NCBI GenBank assembly: GCA_910583985.1
Contig: CAJTYA010000003.1
Location: 102,577 to 166,576 of the forward strand
Length of the DNA stretch: 64,000 nt
Direction: 5' to 3'
Source of the DNA: an uncultured Alistipes sp.
GTDB taxonomy: Bacteria > Bacteroidota > Bacteroidia > Bacteroidales > Rikenellaceae
Part shown: positions 54,797-64,000 of the stretch, in pieces
Layout: each line of letters opens with the position of its first letter
Position numbering within the stretch: the first letter of the stretch is position 1
Notes under the pieces: generated by a model
Database searches by the model: none
What the model was told of the DNA's origin: nothing
What the model saw: only the letters and a program-made list of their open reading frames with translations
Made by a program: the position numbers and the translations under genes

Positions 54797-54819
54797 TGCA
54801 GCAGACCGGGTCTGCTGCA
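54797..54819. repeat. Perfect inverted repeat
   Basis: TGCAGCAGAC (54797-54806), CGG, GTCTGCTGCA (54810-54819). No T-run, so it is not an ordinary terminator. 120 bp past the S1-domain gene on the minus strand. Confidence 0.4.
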
Positions 54820-54939
54820 GCGTGTCGACCCGTATCTGTACGGCTCGAAAAACGGTGCCGCGACGGATACGGCAGCGTGCGGCCGGTCGCGAAAGATCGC
54901 GGAACGGAACAGACCGGAGGCGCGCCGTCGTGCAGGGGC

Positions 54940-55773
54940 TTATTTCGAACGGATGCTCCCGTTCTCCATGACGATGCGTCCCTGTTTGAGCAGGTAGCCG
55001 ACGCTGCGTTTGAAGGTCTTTTTGCTCATGCGGGTCATCGAACGGACGGTTTCCGGATCGCTGTCGTCGCAAAGCGGAAGCGTGCCTCCGTTTTCGGACA
55101 ACAGTCCGAGGAGCCGTTCGGCCGCCTCGCGGATTTCGTCGTAACCCTGTCGCTGGAGGCTCAGGTCGATGCGGCGGTCGTCGGTGATGCGCATGACGAA
55201 AGCCTGCATGCGGTCGCCCACGGCTACCGGGCGGAAAATCTGGTTGCGGTAGATCATGCCCCAGTGCCGGTTCTCGACGATGACCCGGAAGCCGAGCGGA
55301 TTTTCCTGTGCCACGAGAATGTCTACCTGCTGGCCGGGTGCGACGGTGATTTCGTCGTTGCGGACGAAGCCTTTGAGGAACGTCGAGGCGACGACCCGCC
55401 CCGTGAGGTTGTCCGTGTAGAGAAAGACGACGTACCGCCGGCCGATTTCCATGCGGGTCTGCTGGTTGCGGTTGGGCAGGAACAGGTGTTTGGCCGGAAG
55501 CCCCCAGTCGAGGAACGCTCCGTGGATCGTCTTGTCCACCACCTCCAGAAAAGCCGCTTGGCCTGCTGCAGCCAGCGGCCGTTCGGTCGTGGCCACCGGA
55601 CGGTTTTCCGAATCGTGGTAGACGAAGACTTCGAGCATGTCGCCCGGTTTGTCGTTCATCGAGACGTAGCGGTTGGGCAACAGCACTTCTTCGCCCTGTT
55701 CGTCGGCGAGGTAGAGTCCGTGGTCTGAAATGCGGTTCACCCGCAGCGTGTGGTAGTGTCCGGCAGTCGGCAT
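54940..55773 (-). CDS. CvfB-like S1-domain RNA-binding protein
   Basis: 277 residues. Tandem S1/OB-type beta-barrels fill the first ~210 residues (ISDHGLYLADEQGEEVLLPNRYV; VVDKTIHGAFLDWGLPAKHLFLPNRNQ), and a winged-helix region ends the protein (MSKKTFKRSVGYLLKQGRIVMENGSI). This matches the CvfB/YitL family, which binds RNA and affects virulence gene expression in Staphylococcus. The regulated RNAs here are unknown. It has its own -7 box. Confidence 0.88.
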   Translation of the reverse strand: MPTAGHYHTLRVNRISDHGLYLADEQGEEVLLPNRYVSMNDKPGDMLEVFVYHDSENRPVATTERPLAAAGQAAFLEVVDKTIHGAFLDWGLPAKHLFLPNRNQQTRMEIGRRYVVFLYTDNLTGRVVASTFLKGFVRNDEITVAPGQQVDILVAQENPLGFRVIVENRHWGMIYRNQIFRPVAVGDRMQAFVMRITDDRRIDLSLQRQGYDEIREAAERLLGLLSENGGTLPLCDDSDPETVRSMTRMSKKTFKRSVGYLLKQGRIVMENGSIRSK

Positions 55774-55790
55774 AAAACAGCGATTTTCCG

Positions 55791-55798
55791 CAAAGCTA
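55791..55798 (-). promoter_or_regulatory. Predicted -7 element of the CvfB-like gene
   Basis: Minus-strand TAGCTTTG, perfect, about 18 bp before the start codon. Confidence 0.5.
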
Positions 55799-55821
55799 CG
55801 CTATTTCCTCCGGATAATCCC

Positions 55822-55829
55822 TATTTTTG
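55822..55829 (+). promoter_or_regulatory. Predicted -7 element of the nitrilase gene
   Basis: TATTTTTG, perfect, 26 bp before the ATG at 55855. The divergent CvfB-like -7 box lies 23 bp upstream. Confidence 0.5.
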
Positions 55830-55854
55830 GGCAAAATAAAACCATTCGTTTCCT

Positions 55855-56625
55855 ATGCGCATAGCGCTTTATCAGATGGATTGCCGGTGGGAGGATGCCG
55901 CTTTCAACCGTGCCGAGGCCGAACGGTGGATCGCTTCCCGGCGGGCCGACCTGTTCGTGTTACCCGAAATGTTTACCACCGGATTCACGATGTCGCCCGA
56001 CCGGGCGGCCGAACCTTGCGAAGGCGAGACAGCTTCGTGGCTATGCCGGATGGCGCGGAAGACGGGCAGCGCCGTGGCGGGCAGCGTGGCGGTCCGGTGC
56101 GACGGGGAAGGAACCGATTTCCGCAACCGTTTTTTCTTCGCCCGGCCCGACGGGGATATGCGGTTTTACGACAAGCGGCATCTTTTCCGCATGGGCGGCG
56201 AGGGGGTGCATTATCGGCCCGGAGACGAGCGCGTCGTGGTGGAGTATCGCGGATGGCGCATTCTCTTGCAGGTCTGTTACGATCTGCGGTTTCCGGTCTG
56301 GTCGCGCAACAGGAACGATTACGACCTGATCCTTTACACGGCCAACTGGCCCGCTTCGAGAGCCCGTGCGTGGCGGACGCTGCTCGCGGCCCGCGCCATC
56401 GAGAACCAGTGTTACGTGGCCGGAGTGAATCGGGTGGGCGAGGATGCGCTGGCCTCGTACAGCGGCGATTCCGTCGTCTTCGACTTCAAGGGCGAACCGA
56501 TAGCCTCGGCCGAGCCTTGCGAGGTGCAGAGCGTCGCGGCCGAGCTCGACAGGGAGGCCCTCTGCGCGTTCCGCGAGAAGTTTCCGGCCTTTTTGGACGC
56601 CGACCGGTTCGAATTCGTTCGCTGA
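55855..56625 (+). CDS. Nitrilase-superfamily omega-amidase
   Basis: 256 residues. C-N hydrolase with the Glu-Lys-Cys triad at Glu38 (FVLPEMFTTGF), Lys107 (DKRHLF) and Cys141 (QVCYDLRFPVW). The latter two motifs identify the omega-amidase (YafV/NIT2-like) group, which hydrolyses alpha-ketoglutaramate or alpha-ketosuccinamate, repairing transamination by-products. Monocistronic. Confidence 0.9.
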   Translation: MRIALYQMDCRWEDAAFNRAEAERWIASRRADLFVLPEMFTTGFTMSPDRAAEPCEGETASWLCRMARKTGSAVAGSVAVRCDGEGTDFRNRFFFARPDGDMRFYDKRHLFRMGGEGVHYRPGDERVVVEYRGWRILLQVCYDLRFPVWSRNRNDYDLILYTANWPASRARAWRTLLAARAIENQCYVAGVNRVGEDALASYSGDSVVFDFKGEPIASAEPCEVQSVAAELDREALCAFREKFPAFLDADRFEFVR

Positions 56626-56771
56626 CATCGTGCGGGACGGCGTATTGTTCCTCCGATCCGCTTTTTCTCTGTCCTGTGATGCCGTCCGCGGGACCGCCCT
56701 GCTGGTGGAGTCGCGAATATTCCGTATCTTTGGCTTCGCTTAGATACTTCGCCTCGACAAAAACGGACGAA

Positions 56772-56804
56772 TTTGTTTTTGTGCCCGGCTTACCCGTATC
56801 TTTG
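56772..56804 (+). promoter_or_regulatory. Promoter of the lytic transglycosylase gene
   Basis: TTTG (56772-56775), 21-bp spacer, TATCTTTG (56797-56804). Predicted start near 56811. A second TATCTTTG lies at 56724-56731, possibly an upstream start. Confidence 0.65.
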
Positions 56805-56821
56805 TCAGGTTTATTCAGACG

Positions 56822-57751
56822 ATGATTATGATGCGATATTTGATTTGCCCGCTCCTCGCGCTGGTTTCGGTTACGACTTGCGCCCAACAGCCCTCCGCGG
56901 CTTCCGATGCCGTTCTCGCCGCCGCATCCGTCGATTATGCGCCGGTCGTCGTGCCGCCGCTTCCCGATGTCCTCGATTTCGCCGGGGAGCCCGTTCCGTT
57001 GGAGAATTTCGATACGCGCGAGAGCCTGCTGCGCGAGCTGGCGACGAATATGTATCTTCATTCGCGCACGATGCAGACATTGCTTTCCGTGACGCGCTAT
57101 TTCCCCGTCATCGAGCCGATCATGGAGAAGTACGGCATTCCGGACGATTTCAAATACCTCTGCATGGCCGAGAGCGGCCTCGTTCCCGAAGCCCGTTCGG
57201 GGGCCGGTGCGGCCGGGCTGTGGCAGTTGATGGCCCCGACGGCCAAGGATGCGGGACTGTTCGTCGTCACGGGTCTCGACGAACGGTATCACATCGAAAA
57301 GGCGACTCAGGCGGCCTGCAAGTTTCTGCTCGACGCCAAGAACCGCCTCGGAAGCTGGACGCTGGCCGCCGCGGCCTACAATGCCGGCGTGGCGGGCGTG
57401 AATAGGCGTGTGCAGACGCAGGGCGTGGATTCCTATTACGACCTTTATCTGCCGGAAGAGACGATGCGTTACGTGTTCCGCATCTTGGCTTTCAAGTTGA
57501 TGACGCCCGATCCGTCCCTTTACGGATTCCGCATCGCGGAACAGGACCGCTATCGTCCGCTCTCCGACTACCGCGAGGTCACGGTGGACGATGCCGCGAT
57601 CGACTGGTCCGCCGTAGCCCGCCGGTACGGCACGAACTACAAGATGCTGCGCGAACTCAACCACTGGATACGCGATTACCGTTACGACAATAAAGCCCGC
57701 CGCAGTTTCGTTATTCGAATTCCGAACGAAGGTTTCCGCACCGGGAAATAA
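56822..57751 (+). CDS. Lytic transglycosylase, MltD/SLT type
   Basis: 309 residues with an N-terminal signal (about 1-21); Cys20 could act as a lipidation site but the lipobox VTTC is poor. The SLT domain (about 85-240) has the catalytic Glu117 in [24 protein letters not shown], and [17 protein letters not shown] as the conserved Tyr/Asn motif. Cleaves peptidoglycan glycosidic bonds to 1,6-anhydro-MurNAc products. There are no LysM repeats after it. In-frame ATGs at 56828 and 56831 are also possible. Confidence 0.87.
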   Translation: MIMMRYLICPLLALVSVTTCAQQPSAASDAVLAAASVDYAPVVVPPLPDVLDFAGEPVPLENFDTRESLLRELATNMYLHSRTMQTLLSVTRYFPVIEPIMEKYGIPDDFKYLCMAESGLVPEARSGAGAAGLWQLMAPTAKDAGLFVVTGLDERYHIEKATQAACKFLLDAKNRLGSWTLAAAAYNAGVAGVNRRVQTQGVDSYYDLYLPEETMRYVFRILAFKLMTPDPSLYGFRIAEQDRYRPLSDYREVTVDDAAIDWSAVARRYGTNYKMLRELNHWIRDYRYDNKARRSFVIRIPNEGFRTGK

Positions 57752-57774
57752 CCTGCGGATTTTGAACTGAAAGT

Positions 57775-60603
<2,829 letters not shown>

Positions 60604-60983
60604 AGCGGGGCGTCCCGTCGAAGGAAACGGAAGCCGGAGATTCTGCAAGGGAAGTCTCCGGCTTCCGTCGTATTCCGGGGCGGGGAAATGCGGCGGACAC
60701 GGGACCGTCGGTCCGCGCAGGAGGCTTCTCGTTGGGGTGAGAGTCGCGGGTGTCCGGTGGGGGAAACATGTCCTTGCGGCGGAAAGACGGATGCCCCGTA
60801 CCGTGGAAAATCGGAGTGGGAACATCCGTCGTGTCCCTTTCTTGCGGATGGCGGAGAGGGCTTCGCCGTGTCCGAATGCGACATCGTTTTGCCCGAACGG
60901 GGGATCGTAGCGCAAAAATCACTATCTTAGGAGCGGGAAAGATCGGGCGAGTCCGATTGTCCGTAAACGGTTTTAAAGAGAAT
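60604..60983. other. Interval between uvrA and the GH2-family gene
   Basis: 380 bp with no gene. Contains a hairpin at 60627-60668 and a promoter-like TATCTTAG at 60923-60930 (one mismatch to TAnnTTTG), 54 bp before the next ATG. Confidence 0.4.
60627..60668 (+). terminator. Hairpin after uvrA, possible terminator
   Basis: Fourteen-pair perfect stem (60627-60640 with 60655-60668) 23 bp past the uvrA stop. There is no clear T-tract after it. Confidence 0.5.
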
Positions 60984-63797
60984 ATGAAAAGAAAATCATT
61001 GTGTTTGTTGCTGGCGGCCGCTTTGCTGCATGTGTCGGGGAATGCCCGTGCCCGGCAGACGGAACCGGTTTCGCTGGCCGGAAAATGGCGTTTCTCGCTG
61101 GATGAAAAGGATGCGGGTGTCCGCGAAAAGTGGTTCGCCCGTTCGCTGCCCGAAGCGACGGAATTGCCCGGCTCGTGCGAGCAGTTCGGTTTCGGAACGC
61201 CTGCCGCGGAGCCGACCGTGGGCCGATTGACGCGGGTGGTCCGCTACGAGGGAAAGGCTTGGTACCAACGCGACATCGAGATTCCGCAGACATGGCGCGG
61301 CAAGCGCGTCGAGCTGCTGCTGGAGCGTTGCCATTGGGAGTCCAACGTGTGGGTGGACGACAAGCCGTTCGGCATGCAGAACAGCCTGTCTGCGCCGCAT
61401 GTCTACGATCTTGGCGAGCTTTCGCCGGGACGGCATGTGCTGACGATCTGCGTGGACAATACCTACAAGATTCCCGTCGGCACGTGGGTGCATGCCCTGA
61501 CGGAAGACACGCAGGGTAACTGGAACGGCATTATCGGCCGCATCGAGCTGCGGGCGACGGATCCGGTGTGGATTCGGGACGTGCAGATTTTCGGCGACCG
61601 GATGACCGTCGAAGTGGGCAACACGACCGGCCGCAACGTCCGCGCCGCGGTGGACGGCCGCACGGTCGACGTGCCGGACGGAGGCACGACCGTCGAGCTG
61701 CCGATGACGCCGGGCCGGGAGAAGTGGAACGAGTTCAGCCCCGTGCTGCACGAAAAGACCGTCGAGCTCAAAGCCTCCTCGTACAGGGATGCCAAGACGG
61801 TGCGCTACGGCGTTCGCAAGCTCGCCGTCGAGGGCGAGCAGTTCACCGTCGACGGGGTGCCTTTCCTTATGCGGGGACCGGTGGACGAATGCGTCTATCC
61901 GCTGACGGGCTATCCGCCGATGGACAAGAAAGAGTGGGCGCGCATCTTTTCGATCTGCAAGTCCTACGGGTTCAACTATATGCGTTTCCATTCGTGGTGT
62001 CCTCCCGAAGCGGCTTTCGCGGCCGCCGACGAAGCGGGGTTCTTCCTTCAGATCGAAATCCCGCTCTGGACGATGGATGCGCCGCATTTCGGCCAGCATC
62101 CCGAACGCGACCGGTTCATCGAGAACGAACTGGACCTCATTCTGAAAACCTACGGCAACCACCCTTCGTTCGCGCTGATGGCCATGGGCAACGAGTCTTC
62201 GGGCACGTTGGACCGTCTGGTGGCCGAGGGTCGCAGGAAAGACCCGCGGCATCTGTATCGCTGCGAGAACGGCGAAACCTACGAAGCGGGCGATTTCTTC
62301 GAGACCGGGCAGCGCGGCGTGGCCGGACCGCGGACCGACTGGGACCGCTGGACGGTCGGAGCATGGATTGCCGGTTCGCAGGACGGACAGGGCGAAGAGC
62401 CGAAAGGCGGCCCTGTCCCGACGCTCTCGCACGAAGTGGGACAGTGGGCCATGTACCCCGATTTCGATGAGATAGCCAAATACACGGGCACGCTCCGGGC
62501 CTACAATTACGAAGGCTACCGCCGCTCGCTCGAAAAGAACGGCATGCTCGCCCTGAACAAGGATTTCGCCGAGGCCAGCGGCCTGTTCAGCGTACTGCTC
62601 TACAAGGACGAGATCGAGGCGAGCATGCGGTCGTGGCCGCACGGCGGGTTCCAGATTCTCGAAGCCCGCGACTATCCGGGACAGGGGACGGCCATCGTCG
62701 GCTGGCTCGACGCTTTCTGGGATTCCAAAGGATTGATCGAACCGGAGGATTTCCGCCGGTTCTGCGGCCCGACGGTCGTGTTGGCCCGCATGCCGCGACG
62801 GGTGTACACCGTCGGCGATACGTTCGAGGCGCAGGCCGAGCTGGCCAACTACGGCCCCCGGAACCTGACGGAACAGACCGTGTGGGAACTCAAAGACGAC
62901 GAGGGGAACCGCATTGCGGGCGGAACGCTGCCGGCCGTCGAAGCGGCTGTGGGCCGTGTGACGGGTCTCGGCGGAGTATCCGTCCCGCTGACCGGGGTGA
63001 AAGCGCCCTGTCGGTTGAATTTCAGCCTCGTTTCGGGCGATGCGGCCAACGACTGGAACATCTGGGTATATCCCGCCCGGCAGCCCGAAGCGCCGGACGA
63101 CGTGCGGATCGCCTACCGTTACGACGAGGAGACCCGCGAGGCGCTGGCCCGCGGCGAGAAGGTGCTGCTGTTTTCCGATCCGACCAAGGGGCTCTATAAG
63201 ATCGAACGCCTGATGCTCGGCCCGGACGAAGTGCGCCTGTTCGAGGTCAAACGGGGACAGAACGCCCTCGCCGGCACTTTCCTGCCCGCGTTCTGGAATC
63301 TGCGCCTTTTCAATCAGGTGGGTACGCTGGGGCTGCTGTGCGATGCGGATCATCCGGCGCTGGCGGGTTTCCCGACCGAGTGCCACAGCGACTGGCAGTG
63401 GGCCGATCTGCTCGGCCGCTATTCGGCCTCGGATTCGTTCCGGACGGCCGGCGCTCCGGCCGACTACTGCGACGAGATGGAGTGCCGCTGGGGCGATGTC
63501 TCCGACCGGTCGAAGGCCATCGTGCTGAACGGTACGCCGGAGAATTTCCGTCCCATCGTGCAGGTGATCGACAACTACGAACGTAACTATAAGTTGGGCC
63601 TTATTTTCGAAACCCGCGCGGGGAACGGCAAACTGCTGGTCTGCGCGATGGATCTGGACACGGACGCCGCCGAGCGCCCTGCGGCCCGGCAGCTCAAAAG
63701 CAGCCTGCTGAACTACATGGCCGGCGACGCTTTCGCCCCGACGCACGAATTGTCGCCCGAACTGCTCGAACGGATTCTCACCTTCGACGAGGAATAG
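60984..63797 (+). CDS. Secreted glycoside hydrolase, GH2 family type
   Basis: 937 residues with a signal peptide (about 1-24, near GNARARQ). A jelly-roll sugar-binding domain (about 25-200; WYQRDIEIPQTWRGKRVELLLERCHWESNVWVDDKPFGMQN is the region typical of GH2), an Ig-like domain, then a TIM barrel (about 290-560). Probable acid/base Glu404 in MAMGNESSG and nucleophile Glu484 in LSHEVGQW, 80 residues apart as in GH2. The ~380-residue C-terminal region contains further beta domains. Substrate not predictable; beta-galactosidase, beta-glucuronidase and beta-mannosidase types all occur. The longer frame from 60750 is a shadow; the start is fixed by the signal peptide. Confidence 0.82.
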   Translation: MKRKSLCLLLAAALLHVSGNARARQTEPVSLAGKWRFSLDEKDAGVREKWFARSLPEATELPGSCEQFGFGTPAAEPTVGRLTRVVRYEGKAWYQRDIEIPQTWRGKRVELLLERCHWESNVWVDDKPFGMQNSLSAPHVYDLGELSPGRHVLTICVDNTYKIPVGTWVHALTEDTQGNWNGIIGRIELRATDPVWIRDVQIFGDRMTVEVGNTTGRNVRAAVDGRTVDVPDGGTTVELPMTPGREKWNEFSPVLHEKTVELKASSYRDAKTVRYGVRKLAVEGEQFTVDGVPFLMRGPVDECVYPLTGYPPMDKKEWARIFSICKSYGFNYMRFHSWCPPEAAFAAADEAGFFLQIEIPLWTMDAPHFGQHPERDRFIENELDLILKTYGNHPSFALMAMGNESSGTLDRLVAEGRRKDPRHLYRCENGETYEAGDFFETGQRGVAGPRTDWDRWTVGAWIAGSQDGQGEEPKGGPVPTLSHEVGQWAMYPDFDEIAKYTGTLRAYNYEGYRRSLEKNGMLALNKDFAEASGLFSVLLYKDEIEASMRSWPHGGFQILEARDYPGQGTAIVGWLDAFWDSKGLIEPEDFRRFCGPTVVLARMPRRVYTVGDTFEAQAELANYGPRNLTEQTVWELKDDEGNRIAGGTLPAVEAAVGRVTGLGGVSVPLTGVKAPCRLNFSLVSGDAANDWNIWVYPARQPEAPDDVRIAYRYDEETREALARGEKVLLFSDPTKGLYKIERLMLGPDEVRLFEVKRGQNALAGTFLPAFWNLRLFNQVGTLGLLCDADHPALAGFPTECHSDWQWADLLGRYSASDSFRTAGAPADYCDEMECRWGDVSDRSKAIVLNGTPENFRPIVQVIDNYERNYKLGLIFETRAGNGKLLVCAMDLDTDAAERPAARQLKSSLLNYMAGDAFAPTHELSPELLERILTFDEE

Positions 63798-63882
63798 CAC
63801 GGCTCCCGTCCCCGTCGGACACGGGACCGCCCGTTCCGGGAAATAGAAGAGGGCATGTCTTCGTGCCCCGATGGAAAGATTC

Positions 63883-63919
63883 ACCCCTGTCACACATAAC
63901 TGTGACAGGGGTATTTTTC
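63883..63919 (+). terminator. Intrinsic terminator near the right edge
   Basis: ACCCCTGTCACA (63883-63894) and TGTGACAGGGGT (63901-63912) form a perfect 12-bp stem with a CATAAC loop, then ATTTTTCT. It serves the GH2 gene (86 bp upstream) and might also end a leftward transcript entering from the right edge. Confidence 0.85.
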
Positions 63920-64000
63920 TAAGGAAGGGTGGGTGTTATGTTTCTTTCCGATGCAGTGTCGACAACTATAATTGTATCAAGGAGTTGCAGTTTAAATGGT

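Larger units (their letters stand above)
54215..54939. other. Gene-free interval between convergent S46 peptidase and S1-domain genes
   Basis: 725 bp with no gene-like frame. It holds the terminator at 54319-54363 and an exact inverted repeat at 54797-54819. Nothing else recognised. Confidence 0.45.

Noticed and set aside
60996..63893. 965-residue minus-strand frame antisense to the GH2 gene
   Set aside because: No motifs; GH2 domain signatures lie on the plus strand.

Overview
The window looks like chromosome of a high-GC member of the Bacteroidota, most likely Rikenellaceae (Alistipes or a close relative). The grounds are: promoters built as TTTG-N17..21-TAnnTTTG instead of sigma-70 boxes; A-rich leaders without Shine-Dalgarno motifs; a lineage-typical gene set (S46 dipeptidyl peptidase, Hc1-type histone, fused ThrA with an ApgM-like protein beside ThrC, reverse rubrerythrin with PerR, long-form PurF, DUF5606 protein); and strongly GC-rich third codon positions. 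The genus is an inference. No plasmid, phage or integrase genes were seen. The last ~100 bases are more AT-rich and may be the edge of something different.

Layout, left to right. 1-5 kb: the end of yajC, then a glycerol block glpD-glpK-glpF. 5.4-12.4 kb (minus strand): a threonine block thrA, a lipoprotein hydrolase, an ApgM-like phosphoglycerate mutase homologue that probably replaces homoserine kinase, and thrC. 12.7-16.9 kb: a DUF5606 protein, a GNAT acetyltransferase, a peroxide-defence pair (PerR-like Fur plus reverse rubrerythrin, with a PerR-type operator), a DMT-family membrane protein and a metallo-beta-lactamase-fold hydrolase. 16.9-20.1 kb (minus): proline operon proC-proB-proA. 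20.2-22.5 kb: XRE/cupin regulator plus acyl-CoA synthetase.

22.7-25.1 kb: a tight three-gene operon behind a textbook promoter: a small GNAT-like protein, an IbrA-type PAPS-reductase/ATP-pyrophosphatase and an IbrB-type ParB-fold protein. This is the best candidate in the window for a poorly understood system. 25.8-30.7 kb: an export operon (TolC-like channel, HlyD-like adaptor, two ABC-2 permeases) with no ATPase gene. 31.2 kb: a CAU-anticodon tRNA with an irregular T arm, its own promoter and a terminator. 32.2-38.5 kb (minus): DsbD, PurF and a metallophosphoesterase fused to a PQQ-type propeller. 38.6-41.9 kb: an AraC regulator divergent from a secreted GH99/WbsX-like protein. 42.0 kb: a 58-residue histone H1-like gene, followed by a gene-free kilobase with a degenerate ~26-28 bp tandem repeat.

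43.2-54.2 kb: two divergent operons from one ~80 bp promoter region. Leftward are rlmD, a SIMPL protein, mnmD, cdd and an RluA-family synthase; rightward are an MBL hydrolase, FkbM methyltransferase, trmD, lpxB and an FAH-family protein, then maf and an S46 peptidase of DPP11 type. Together they are rich in RNA modification. 54.9-63.8 kb: a CvfB-like S1 protein, omega-amidase-like nitrilase, lytic transglycosylase, uvrA and a secreted GH2-family glycosidase.

Several intergenic stretches of 300-980 bp are GC-rich and carry no recognisable gene. Many long open frames on both strands are shadows caused by base composition.
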